NCBI GenBank assembly: GCA_963741985.1
Contig: CAVUKD010000004.1
Location: forward strand, 496,001 to 560,000
Reading direction: 5' to 3'
Origin: Cryomorpha sp963741985
GTDB taxonomy: Bacteria > Bacteroidota > Bacteroidia > Flavobacteriales_D > Cryomorphaceae
Length of the DNA: 64,000 nt
Part shown: positions 56,552 through 64,000 of the stretch, piece after piece
Layout: each line of letters starts with the position of its first letter
Position numbering within the stretch: position 1 is the stretch's first letter
Notes under the pieces: model-generated
Seen by the model: only the letters and a program-made list of their open reading frames with translations
What the model was told of the DNA's origin: nothing
Databases searched by the model: none
Program-made: the position numbers and the translations under genes

Positions 56552-57035
56552 AATTATTTACCCAAAAACCCCAAGTGGTGCTGTAAGGATGAACATATTT
56601 AACAGGTTCGTTTTGGTCGTTGACAACTATTCCGTTTCGGTTTGTCCAGTCAAAAATACCACCGTATAAATTCAATACATTTTGATAACCGGCTTCCTTC
56701 AATTTTTCACCGATATCGCCGCTCCTTTTTCCGATAGAGCAATAAACGACTATAGTATCTGATTTTGAAACTCCTTTCAAACGGTTGAGATTAAAATCAT
56801 CGTAACCCACCCAATGCGCTCCCAATAAATGACTTACGTCATACTCAGGCTTTTCACGAGCATCGAGAAGTATTGTATTTCCCTGTTGAATCTTAAGCTC
56901 TAAATCCTGTGTTCCAATTGTATCCACATTATTCGAAATAAGCGCATTGACCATCATATCAAAACCTATTTTGTTTTGACCCCTGGCAAATAGTGAAAGA
57001 GCCATTAATCCGATCATGCAGAAGGTTGTTTTCAT
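56526..57035 (-). CDS. Exported rhodanese-like protein
   Basis: I place the start at the ATG at 57035, which gives a proper signal peptide (MKTTFCMIGLMALSLFARGQ) and 169 residues; the longer upstream frame to 57146 has no export signal. Rhodanese domain: ILLDAREKPEYDVSHLLGAHWVG then TIVVYCSIGKRSGDIGEKLKEAGYQNVLNLYGGIFDW. The catalytic loop CSIGKRS has its Cys, so it may be active in persulfide transfer; being exported, it would act in the periplasm. First gene of the glycosyltransferase operon. Confidence 0.88.
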   Translation of the reverse strand: MKTTFCMIGLMALSLFARGQNKIGFDMMVNALISNNVDTIGTQDLELKIQQGNTILLDAREKPEYDVSHLLGAHWVGYDDFNLNRLKGVSKSDTIVVYCSIGKRSGDIGEKLKEAGYQNVLNLYGGIFDWTNRNGIVVNDQNEPVKYVHPYSTTWGFWVNNYEKRYEPR

Positions 57036-57231
57036 ATTTCTACGCCTCGAATATAGGAAGAAACGATTAGTTGACACACAGAAAAAAAGGGAAATATCCA
57101 TTTTAGGGTTAGGTACGAACCTCGCATTTAAACAGATTCGTATCATTTTACCAACAGATAGCTAACATTCAGTAATTCCACAATCACAAAGTCTTCGTAA
57201 CTTCGGATCGGAATTTGTAACCCATTAATGT

Positions 57232-57720
57232 ATGTTTAAAATCGGAAGTATATTCTTTATCTCTTTCTTCGCTATCGCATGCCTGAATTCTTGCAGCTGC
57301 ACAAAAAAAGCAAGCGCAGCGCCCAGGACTGAAAATCAGAAAGCAAACCAAAAATTCTATTTAATGCTTCGTCTAATCCAAGAAGGAAATGGAGTAAGTG
57401 TACGTATAGGGAATATTGAAAAAGAGGTTTTTACAGATCCCAATAATCCATTACCCCTTCCACCAAGTGAAGAATCCGGTGAAACTTTCCGTTGCGAAGT
57501 ATTAGACAAAAACAACAAGCTAATCACAACCCACGAAGTGAAATCCGAATTTAAATACGGAACACCCGATTCCAAGCCGGAGGCTATTGTAAAATTCATT
57601 TTTAGGATTGATGGAGATGCTCATTCCGCTCGGGTGAGCAGAAAGTTGAGAGATGGAGTTTGGGAAGAAATTCTTACCACCCGAATTGAAAACGAAAAAA
57701 AAGAAGGGAGTAAAAAATAG
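57232..57720 (+). CDS. Putative lipoprotein, unknown function
   Basis: 162 residues. Lipoprotein-type signal with a Cys-rich end (FAIACLNSCSC; the lipidated Cys is likely near 21). The rest is a single beta-rich domain (KFYLMLRLIQEGNGVSVRIGN; ETFRCEVLDKNNKLITTHEV; AIVKFIFRIDGDAHSARVS) ending in a Lys/Glu tail. No family recognised. Divergent from the rhodanese gene. Confidence 0.7.
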   Translation: MFKIGSIFFISFFAIACLNSCSCTKKASAAPRTENQKANQKFYLMLRLIQEGNGVSVRIGNIEKEVFTDPNNPLPLPPSEESGETFRCEVLDKNNKLITTHEVKSEFKYGTPDSKPEAIVKFIFRIDGDAHSARVSRKLRDGVWEEILTTRIENEKKEGSKK

Positions 57721-57907
57721 CAATCCGAGCACTTGCCCGGACTGCTAACTAAGGAAGATCAATTAGATTGAGAAGATGAAACTATAGGGATCTTCCGTAA
57801 ATATTCCGATTGCATTCTGTGTTGTTAATAGAAGAATTATGAGCTCTTCTATATCCAAAAATAAGGTGAAATTCTTATCGGAGATAGCTCTGGAAAAAAG
57901 ATTACAT

Positions 57908-58372
57908 TCATTTAACAGAAATAATTTCTTGGTTGTTTCCATTCAATTCAAACTTCTCCCCTTTGGTTTGACCCTGCATTTTCTTGTAAAGTGGAGAAGC
58001 CGTAGAAATTCCGACAATTGCTACCCCGCTTACCTCCACTGATTCGTTCGCGGCAGCGATCAATACAATTGACTTATTCGTTTCGACGAGACTTCCAAAC
58101 TGAACCTTCTCCATTTCCATATCAATAGGAATATTTTTAAGCAGCATAATCTCCTTTTCCAGAATTTCCACGTTGTGATTAAGTAATTCGAGTTCGTAAA
58201 GGGTTTCTTCATTTTTAGAATCAATGTGCCTATTGTCCATATCGTCGCTGCTTGCCTGATCGAGCTTATTGCGTTGGTTGGATCGAAAATCTTCGAGCAT
58301 TTCTTGTTTGTCGTTGATTATTTTTTCAATGACCGTGTTTTTATTGAGAGCTTCTATTTTTGACTTACTCAT
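57908..58372 (-). CDS. GreA/GreB-like transcription elongation factor
   Basis: 154 residues. An N-terminal helical hairpin (about 15-85) followed by a C-terminal FKBP-like domain that ends VGISTASPLYKKMQGQTKGEKFELNGN, the GreA/GreB fingerprint (G..SP.g.al.g...Gd). Shorter than GreA, and of the kind often mislabelled as 3-oxoacyl-ACP synthase in Flavobacteriia. It likely binds the RNA polymerase secondary channel; whether the acidic tip residues are present is unclear. Confidence 0.8.
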   Translation of the reverse strand: MSKSKIEALNKNTVIEKIINDKQEMLEDFRSNQRNKLDQASSDDMDNRHIDSKNEETLYELELLNHNVEILEKEIMLLKNIPIDMEMEKVQFGSLVETNKSIVLIAAANESVEVSGVAIVGISTASPLYKKMQGQTKGEKFELNGNNQEIISVK

Positions 58373-58476
58373 GGTTTGAATTTTGGTTTTTAATCTTGCT
58401 TTTTGATTTCAACAATTGAAACCCGGAATTGATTTGCGAATTTACTATTTGGGATCAACTTTGGTTTCGAAAAGAA

Positions 58477-58506
58477 AAAAAGCGTGGCTTACATACCACG
58501 CTTTTT
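58477..58506. terminator. Bidirectional hairpin terminator downstream of the PfpI-like gene
   Basis: Perfect 11-bp stem 58477-58487 / 58496-58506 (AAAAAGCGTGG with CCACGCTTTTT), 8-base loop. In minus orientation it follows the gene at 58530-59102. Confidence 0.9.
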
Positions 58507-58529
58507 ACATATTTTAGGAATACTTACGT

Positions 58530-59102
58530 TTATGCGAGTGTTTCCTGTCCTTTATGAATTCCTTCTTTAAATTCTTCAAGCATTTTATTAATAAAAGCAG
58601 GAATATCATCCGGTTTACGGCTCGTTACGAGTCCATGATCTACCACCACTTCTTCATCTTTCCAGATGGCTCCGGCATTTTGGAGATCCGTTTTAAGAGA
58701 TGGATACGAAGTTAGTGTTCTTCCTTTTAGTGCCTTGGTTTCAATCAGTAATTGAGGTGCATGGCAAATGGCAGCAATAGGCTTCCCTGAAGCAAAGAAG
58801 TGTCTTGCAAAATGAACTGCCTTATCGTTGGTTCGCAATTGATCCGGATTCATTACTCCTCCGGGGAGCATCAATGCGTTGTAGTCTTCGCTATTTGCCT
58901 CGTCCAATGTTTTATCAACATCGTATGAATCTCCCCAATTATCCGAATTCCAGGATTTTACTTTTCCTGAATTGGGTGAGATAACCTCAACGGTTGCACC
59001 GGCATCTTTCAAAGCTTTTACCGGTTTGGTAAATTCTACTTCTTCAAATCCAGTGGTCATTAATACGGCAACTTTTATGTCTTCTATATTTTGCGTTTTC
59101 AT
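58530..59102 (-). CDS. PfpI/DJ-1 superfamily protein
   Basis: Start chosen at the ATG at 59102 (MKTQNIEDIKV), 190 residues; a frame of ten more codons upstream looks non-coding. AVLMTTGFEEVEFTKPVKALKDAG (about 10-33), ALMLPGGVMNPDQL, and the nucleophile elbow AAICHAPQLLIE with the conserved Cys. LTSYPSLKTDLQNAGAIWKDEEVVVDHGLVTSRKPDDIPAF closes the fold. Members act as stress proteins, deglycases or proteases; which applies here cannot be told. Confidence 0.93.
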   Translation of the reverse strand: MKTQNIEDIKVAVLMTTGFEEVEFTKPVKALKDAGATVEVISPNSGKVKSWNSDNWGDSYDVDKTLDEANSEDYNALMLPGGVMNPDQLRTNDKAVHFARHFFASGKPIAAICHAPQLLIETKALKGRTLTSYPSLKTDLQNAGAIWKDEEVVVDHGLVTSRKPDDIPAFINKMLEEFKEGIHKGQETLA

Positions 59103-59294
59103 AATATTATTGTTTTTAGGGTTAATAATCAACTAATTAATGGTAATAGTGAAAGTATCGTTCCAAAAACTAACAATCTGGCTGTCAGACATAGAAATTT
59201 TAGAAATGTTGAACGAAAACCACAGAGTGTAGAAAATAGATGAATACGAGATCTTCATGACAACGAATAGCCCTTAGACCAAAATATTCAATTT

Positions 59295-59337
59295 CAAACC
59301 GTTATGACTCTTGCTCCAAACCGTTATGACTCTTGCT
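59295..59337 (+). repeat. Short tandem direct repeat (2 x 21 bp)
   Basis: CAAACCGTTATGACTCTTGC plus T occurs at 59295-59315 and again at 59317-59337, one base apart. Confidence 0.95.
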
Positions 59338-59429
59338 TCTACTTTTATTCTCGCTCAAAAAACCTCAGACACCTCATGAGAAGGACTTGAAAGCATGGAA
59401 GTACAATTGGATTCCTATGAAAAGGATAG

Positions 59430-59620
59430 CGCACCGTAAGGGTGAGTCTGAAGCGAATACTAAAAAGAGTGTGTGCTTGAGCACATATAAATTCAGGATC
59501 CACCGGGGCATTATAGTGGATCACGTTTACCAAGGAGCCAATCTTATAATATAAAGTGCAAGTTAACCCGCAGAAGTAAACTGCTAAAAGGGCGAAGGAA
59601 GCCAGATTTGCAGGTCAAAT
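59430..59620 (+). ncRNA. Possible degenerate group II intron-like RNA
   Basis: Pieces such as GCACCGTAAGGGTGAGTCTG, GAAGCGAATACTAAA and GGGCGAAGGAAGCCAG resemble group II domain I motifs, and GAAGGAAGC is shared with the fragment at about 9235. Very tentative; no catalytic domain V seen. Confidence 0.25.
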
Positions 59621-60003
59621 AATTCAAAGATAAAATGGGTATTTAGCGAAAATGTAATTTTCAATTTAAGGAATAAATAGAGAAGCTTTATGAATTTAAA
59701 TTGAAGGCTCCAAAACTTTCGCCACCGGTTTGTTCACATGTTGAAAATATGTTAATGTGAATAGAATGTTAACACTTTATAGTACTGGTATTCAAGCTAT
59801 CAAAAGATCGACGCAATTATCTCTAATCTTACTTAACCACTTGTATATCTATACGTTATAATGGCCTCGGCGGGGCTTTCAAACAACCGATGTGCATAAG
59901 TACAATTCGATTTTCCTATTTCAAACCATTGGGCGTGTACATTTGACAAGTACGAAGTCTTTCGCTTAGAACCACCTTTTATCCAGGGTTACTTAAACGT
60001 TAA

Positions 60004-60027
60004 TTAAACCTTTACACCCCGGTTTAA
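60004..60027 (+). promoter_or_regulatory. Inverted repeat upstream of nrdJ, possible operator
   Basis: TTAAACC (60004-60010) and GGTTTAA (60021-60027) face each other across 10 bases, about 200 bases before the nrdJ start. No match to an NrdR box that I can recognise. Confidence 0.3.
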
Positions 60028-60223
60028 CTGATAGAAATTGTTTTTAACTAAACTGCATTTCAATACCGCAAAGACAGGATATAGATTACTGGTAAAATTA
60101 AAGGAGCGGATTAGAGCTTTTAATGTATTTACCCATTAGGGATAATCGATTTTTAAAAGACAAAACAAGTAGCAACATAAATATTAATCATTTTCATTTT
60201 CATTAAAAAACCCTTATAAACCT

Positions 60224-62239
60224 ATGCTTAGCTTTAAATTAGATCCGGAATTTGTAGCCCGTTACCAAGACATTACCCCCGACTTTGGCTTTAATGGTCT
60301 TGGACTCCTAACTTATTACCGAACATACTCACGCTTGAAAAGTGATGGTACCAATGAACATTGGTTCGAAACCGTTCAACGTGTGGTAGAAGGAGCTTAC
60401 ACGCTGCAGAAAGATCATATTCTGAAGAATGAATTGGGATGGAATGATAATAAGGGTCAGCGATCAGCGCAGGAAATGTACGACCGTATTTTCACTATGA
60501 AATTTCTTCCACCGGGTCGGATGCTTTGGGCGTTGGGTTCTGCCATCGTTCACGAACGCAGGGTAGGACAAGCACTTTTCAATTGTGCCTTTGTATCTAC
60601 GGACAATATAGACGCCACTATTATTGAAGCCGTTAAGCCGTTTACTTTTATGATGGATATGAGCATGGTAGGTGTCGGAGTTGGTTTTGACGTGGAAGGT
60701 GCAGAAAAACTGACCATCCGCACGCCTCTCAATCTTGAAACAGAAGAATTCATTATTCCTGATTCACGCGAGGGGTGGGTAGCAAGTTTAGCCGCACTGC
60801 TCGAAAATTATTTTGAGGGAAGCTTTGGTGAGCCAAGCATTAAAGAATTAAAATTTAATTATGATAACATTCGTCCGGCGGGCGATGCTATAAAAGGTTT
60901 TGGCGGTGTTTCTTCAGGTCCTGCTCCTTTGATTCGTATGCACGATCAGATTCGTGATATATTAATTGGCTTGGATGGAAAAAGTTTGAGTGTTACGGCT
61001 ATTACCGACATCATGAATATGATTGGCCAGTGCGTAGTAGCAGGAAATGTGCGTCGTACTGCTCAAATCGCATTAGGTGATGTGGATAATGCCGAGTATC
61101 GAAAACTAAAAGACTATTCCTGGAATTCGGAAACTGGCAGCTATGAAGGCGAACAAGCACACAGAGCTGCTTACGGTTGGGCTTCAAACAATAGTGTAAA
61201 AGTTGATTACAAAACTGATTTCACAGAAGTTGCAAAGCAAGTGGCTATTAATGGTGAGCCCGGCTTTGTTTTTATGGATAATATCCGCGACTTCTCCCGT
61301 CTTTGCGATCCTGCAGATTTTAAGGACATAAAAGCGAAAGGAACCAATCCTTGCGGAGAGCAATCGCTTGAGTCTTACGAGCTTTGCTGTTTGGTTGAAA
61401 CATTTCCTTCGCGTGCTGAATCGAAAGAGGATTATTTACGCACCTTGAAATTTGCCTATCTCTTAGGTAAAACTGCAACACTCGTGAGCACTACCTGGCA
61501 AGACTCCAACCGCGTACAGAAGCGAAATCGCCGAATCGGTACTTCTGTATCGGGTGTTACCAATTTCATTTACGAAAACTCGCTTGAGACCCTACGTCAG
61601 TGGCTCACTGCAGGTTATTCTGAAATTCAGCGCTGGGATGATATTTATTCGTCATGGCTTTGTGTACCGGGCAGTATCAAAACTACCAGCGTAAAACCAA
61701 GTGGTACGGTAAGTTTGCTTGCAGGGGTAAATCCAGGATGTCATTTCCCTGAGTTTGAATATTATATCCGCAGAGTGCGTATAGCTAAAAACTCCCCTCT
61801 TATTCCCGCCATAATCGACTCTGGTCTGCATATTGAAGATGATGTGGTTGACAGTTCTTCGGCGGTAGTGGCCTTTCCGGTACACAACCAAGGTCGCAGT
61901 TTGAAAAATGTAAGTATCTGGGAACAAGTAGCATTAGCCGCATTCCTACAAAAATACTGGTCCGATAATCAAGTATCTTGCACCGTGACGTTCAAACCCG
62001 AAGAGGGCGACCAAATCAAACCGGTACTCGATTTCTTCAAATACGAAATCAAGAGCATCAGTTTCTTACCTAAGATAGAAACTGGAGCTTACGCTCAAAT
62101 GCCTTATGAAGCCATTACAAAAGAAAAATATTTCGAAATGGCTAAGAAGGTAACTCCACTTAACCTTATTGTAATGTCGCAAGAAGCGAAAGGTGAGAAA
62201 TTTTGCAACAATGACACGTGTGAAGTTATAAGTCTCTAA
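60224..62239 (+). CDS. nrdJ: Adenosylcobalamin-dependent ribonucleotide reductase (class II)
   Basis: 671 residues, a single-chain class II enzyme of the Lactobacillus leichmannii RTPR type, somewhat shorter than the 739-residue model. FLPPGRMLWALGS (about 93-105); FNCAFVST with the first redox Cys (about 119); the thiyl-radical loop NPCGEQSLESYELCCLVE (about 376-393); VKPSGTVSLLAGV (about 489-501); and the C-terminal relay pair in KFCNNDTCEV. It converts ribonucleotides (the RTPR type acts on triphosphates) to deoxy forms using B12, independent of oxygen. A strong terminator follows. No NrdAB gene is in the window. Confidence 0.95.
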   Translation: MLSFKLDPEFVARYQDITPDFGFNGLGLLTYYRTYSRLKSDGTNEHWFETVQRVVEGAYTLQKDHILKNELGWNDNKGQRSAQEMYDRIFTMKFLPPGRMLWALGSAIVHERRVGQALFNCAFVSTDNIDATIIEAVKPFTFMMDMSMVGVGVGFDVEGAEKLTIRTPLNLETEEFIIPDSREGWVASLAALLENYFEGSFGEPSIKELKFNYDNIRPAGDAIKGFGGVSSGPAPLIRMHDQIRDILIGLDGKSLSVTAITDIMNMIGQCVVAGNVRRTAQIALGDVDNAEYRKLKDYSWNSETGSYEGEQAHRAAYGWASNNSVKVDYKTDFTEVAKQVAINGEPGFVFMDNIRDFSRLCDPADFKDIKAKGTNPCGEQSLESYELCCLVETFPSRAESKEDYLRTLKFAYLLGKTATLVSTTWQDSNRVQKRNRRIGTSVSGVTNFIYENSLETLRQWLTAGYSEIQRWDDIYSSWLCVPGSIKTTSVKPSGTVSLLAGVNPGCHFPEFEYYIRRVRIAKNSPLIPAIIDSGLHIEDDVVDSSSAVVAFPVHNQGRSLKNVSIWEQVALAAFLQKYWSDNQVSCTVTFKPEEGDQIKPVLDFFKYEIKSISFLPKIETGAYAQMPYEAITKEKYFEMAKKVTPLNLIVMSQEAKGEKFCNNDTCEVISL

Positions 62240-62289
62240 TTGGCAATGAGCGCGTATTTTTTTCGCGCAATCCGAACCTTAAGTAATAG

Positions 62290-62335
62290 TCCGCCAGTGG
62301 TTTTAAATAAACAAAACTATTGGCGGATTTTTTTT
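62290..62335 (+). terminator. Terminator of nrdJ
   Basis: Stem 62290-62304 / 62313-62327 (TCCGCCAGTGGTTTT with AAAACTATTGGCGGA, one mismatch plus a wobble pair), followed by eight T. Confidence 0.9.
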
Positions 62336-62517
62336 GTGAAAGCCACTTACTAACATTTGGTTCGTAGGCTCAATGCTGAATATATCTTCTCTGCATTTGC
62401 GAATGCCGATACTCGTTCCAACCTTTTAAAGGCAGGCAAATTGGCATTCAACTGTCTAGGAATAAGGAAAATGCCGTGGGTAGTTCCTACGAATCGAGAA
62501 ATTATAGAAAGCAAAAA

Positions 62518-63759
62518 TTAATTATCACCCAAGGGTGCGGTGTCTCCGCTGTGGCCGAATACAGTACCAAACAGAGAAATGTCCAGAACATTTATGAATC
62601 CGTCACAATTCAGGTCAAACTCGGGAGATGCGGGGTCGGTAGCCATATTGAACCAAACATTGAGTAACGATGCATCCATAATAGATATAAAACTATCTCC
62701 ATTAAGTTCACCGGCTGTTAGCTCTCCACAATCCACAATATTTGACGTATTTTGGACGAAAAAATGAGGATAACCTTTCGGTAAATAGCCATCAACTTTT
62801 ACAATAATATCGTACGTACCGAGAAGAGGATATTCAATTACAAACGCTCCATTAACTCCTATATCAACGTTATAATAAGCGGCTAAATTGGTTGTTCCGG
62901 GTTGATATAACGACACTTGGCCGGGGCGTTGCAAACAACTCGAATTCCAATCAAAAATTCCTGTAAGCGAGGCCGGAGTAGAACCACAGGGCTGAGTAGG
63001 CAATTGAATGTTCGAAACCACATCGGTACAATAATTTGAACTATTGCCGTAAGCGACCACAATATTATAAATAAACGTTCCTTCGACTTCAATATTGGCA
63101 GTCCAGGTATTCCCGGTTTGCACATCATATGTAAAAAAAGTGCCTTCGTCAGTTTCTATTTCCACAAACGGACTGATGTACGAATCCCAATTGTCCAAAC
63201 TTCCGGATATGGCTACAGCAACTTTTCCATCATCAGAAACACAGGGGTAGACGTTGTAATAGTCTATTGAAATATTACAAATCGGTGTGGGATCCACACT
63301 ATTAAAATTGAGGGTATATGTACTTAGATTCGGAAGCACCAGTCCGACGAGTCTAACAAAATAGGTGGCTTCGGGAGGACTAAGGAGCTCTGCGTAGCAG
63401 GTAGTTTCAAATGAAGGGTAACAATTCTCTAAATCGAGTTCACGGCATTTGCCGCTATATATTTCCATAGCACCCACAATACCATCCACGTAAAAGAAAT
63501 AATTGGAGATTCCATCGCTAGTGAATTTGAACCAGTATTCACGAATGGGAAAACCCTGATTTGAAGTCATGCAGATGGGAATATTTGCGGACTCAACCAA
63601 ACCGCCCTGAGAAAAATCGCCGGTATAATAGGAAACGCTTTCAGCAATTTCTAGCGCTGAGTCGCATGAGATATTGGTTCCCTCTTGGGCGAAAGTGAGG
63701 GATGGAAGCAAACTAAAAAGAATGCATCCCAAGGGTATTATTTTTCGAAATAGTTTCAT
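62518..63759 (-). CDS. Secreted PPC-like protein with dockerin-like C-terminus
   Basis: Start at the ATG at 63759, giving a signal peptide cleaved after TFAQ (about 25); the frame upstream to 63792 adds 11 unlikely residues. One PPC-like module (about 30-155, CDSALEIAESVSYYTGDF ... TYFVRLVGL), a second beta module (about 160-255), an Ig/carboxypeptidase-regulatory-like module starting FDWNSSCLQRPGQVSLYQPGT (about 275-350), and paired EF-like loops ELNGDSFISIMD and DLNCDGFINVLD (about 355-413). No T9SS sorting domain. The last two modules mirror the end of the 9839-14395 protein. Confidence 0.85.
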   Translation of the reverse strand: MKLFRKIIPLGCILFSLLPSLTFAQEGTNISCDSALEIAESVSYYTGDFSQGGLVESANIPICMTSNQGFPIREYWFKFTSDGISNYFFYVDGIVGAMEIYSGKCRELDLENCYPSFETTCYAELLSPPEATYFVRLVGLVLPNLSTYTLNFNSVDPTPICNISIDYYNVYPCVSDDGKVAVAISGSLDNWDSYISPFVEIETDEGTFFTYDVQTGNTWTANIEVEGTFIYNIVVAYGNSSNYCTDVVSNIQLPTQPCGSTPASLTGIFDWNSSCLQRPGQVSLYQPGTTNLAAYYNVDIGVNGAFVIEYPLLGTYDIIVKVDGYLPKGYPHFFVQNTSNIVDCGELTAGELNGDSFISIMDASLLNVWFNMATDPASPEFDLNCDGFINVLDISLFGTVFGHSGDTAPLGDN

Positions 63760-63792
63760 AACAAAATGGGCTTGAATTAAAATGTGCTTCAC

Positions 63793-64000
63793 CGTCAGGA
63801 CACATTGGTATTCATATCTTTCACCAAAAGCTCCGTTAAGACCTTGATGTATTCCTATTTTGAAAGTTGATTTGATTCATTAAATATGAACTCCACAAAA
63901 CAGTCGATAATAACAGGCTTTGAAGGTACGAAAGTTTTCGGTCGTACAATCAGAAATAAAAAAAAAGTTAATTTATTTTCAAACAGACTAATGAACAATG
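63793..64000. other. Right end of the window
   Basis: AT-rich; no gene, terminator or repeat that I can support. It is presumably the promoter region of the 62518-63759 gene (minus). Confidence 0.4.

Larger units (their letters stand above)
59103..60223. other. Gene-poor region upstream of the ribonucleotide reductase gene
   Basis: No convincing protein gene in 1.1 kb. It contains a 21-bp direct repeat at 59295/59317, a stretch with intron-like RNA character at about 59430-59620, and an inverted repeat at 60004-60027. The codons at 59333-59554 do not look like a protein. No B12 riboswitch core was recognised. Confidence 0.6.

Noticed and set aside
47837..60003. The same 13-mer ACTTAAACGTTAA at 47837 and 59991, upstream of two genes
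   Set aside because: About 30 such 13-mer pairs are expected by chance in 64 kb, more in AT-rich DNA, so not evidence of a shared operator.
59850..60223. Search for a cobalamin riboswitch before nrdJ
   Set aside because: No B12-box-like core (GCCACTG) or the usual paired arms seen by eye.
62361..62497. TTCGTAGG ... CCTACGAA inverted repeat downstream of nrdJ
   Set aside because: Only 8 bp with arms over 100 bases apart; not enough to call an insertion-sequence remnant or RNA.
1..64000. CRISPR arrays, tRNA and rRNA genes, intact insertion sequences
   Set aside because: None recognised; the only periodic repeats are the protein-coding 120-bp units and the short 21-bp pair.

Overview
The window looks like a chromosome segment of a Bacteroidota (Flavobacteriia/Cryomorphaceae-like) bacterium. 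Supporting signs are C-terminal type IX secretion (T9SS) sorting domains on giant modular surface proteins, gldF and gldG gliding/T9SS genes beside dnaN, a TAnnTTTG promoter element, PKD/CHU_C-type and SprB/GEVED/CARDB modules, and many families typical of that phylum (DUF3810, DUF6263, PRiA4b ORF-3-like, GreA-like, class II NrdJ). The base composition is AT-rich and I saw no tRNA, rRNA or CRISPR array.

Layout. 3-8720: the 3' part of a giant surface protein, split by a pair of compensating indels near 7047-7091. 8721-9838: a gene-free kilobase with a strong terminator and what looks like the 5' part of a group II intron ribozyme. 9839-14395 and 14435-18511: two secreted proteins that are probably co-transcribed. 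The first ends in a dockerin-like module; the second starts with a cohesin-like module and continues with seven 120-bp tandem repeats. 18981-22415: a third T9SS paralogue with its own promoter and terminator. Three of these proteins (3-8720, 14435-18511, 18981-22415) share interchangeable propeller-like modules A, B and C plus two common C-terminal modules, and long nearly identical DNA tracts join the first to the second.

22550-31573 is housekeeping: a DUF1232-like small protein, CsaA, DnaN, the gldF-gldG-DUF4340 operon, an ABM monooxygenase-like protein, a 54-residue DUF6728-like protein, UvrB and an FkbM methyltransferase. 31786-34848 is a decay zone. It holds a serine carboxypeptidase (S10) pseudogene whose middle has been inverted in place, an intact MscS channel, and an ORF6N-domain pseudogene. 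34979-53614 carries an M49 lipoprotein peptidase, a HerA-like ATPase, outer-membrane and secreted proteins, a hybrid histidine kinase facing a sigma-54 activator, miaA, a TPR protein, DUF3810, and a sigma factor/anti-sigma pair in which the anti-sigma ends in a PKD plus CHU_C/T9SS-type module. 53736-59102 has NDH-2, two glycosyltransferases with a rhodanese, a lipoprotein, a GreA-like factor and a PfpI/DJ-1 protein. 59103-60223 is another gene-poor kilobase. 60224-62239 is a B12-dependent ribonucleotide reductase. 62518-63759 is a second dockerin-ended secreted protein.

The most interesting ideas are these. (1) A possible cohesin/dockerin-like docking system at the surface of a T9SS bacterium: two dockerin-ended proteins lack sorting domains, while a sorting-domain protein in the same operon carries a cohesin-like N-terminus. 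(2) Module shuffling and gene conversion among the three T9SS paralogues. (3) The inverted S10 pseudogene. (4) Three genes in which the reading frame would be restored by one extra A in a short A run, which means either consensus errors or slippage sites.
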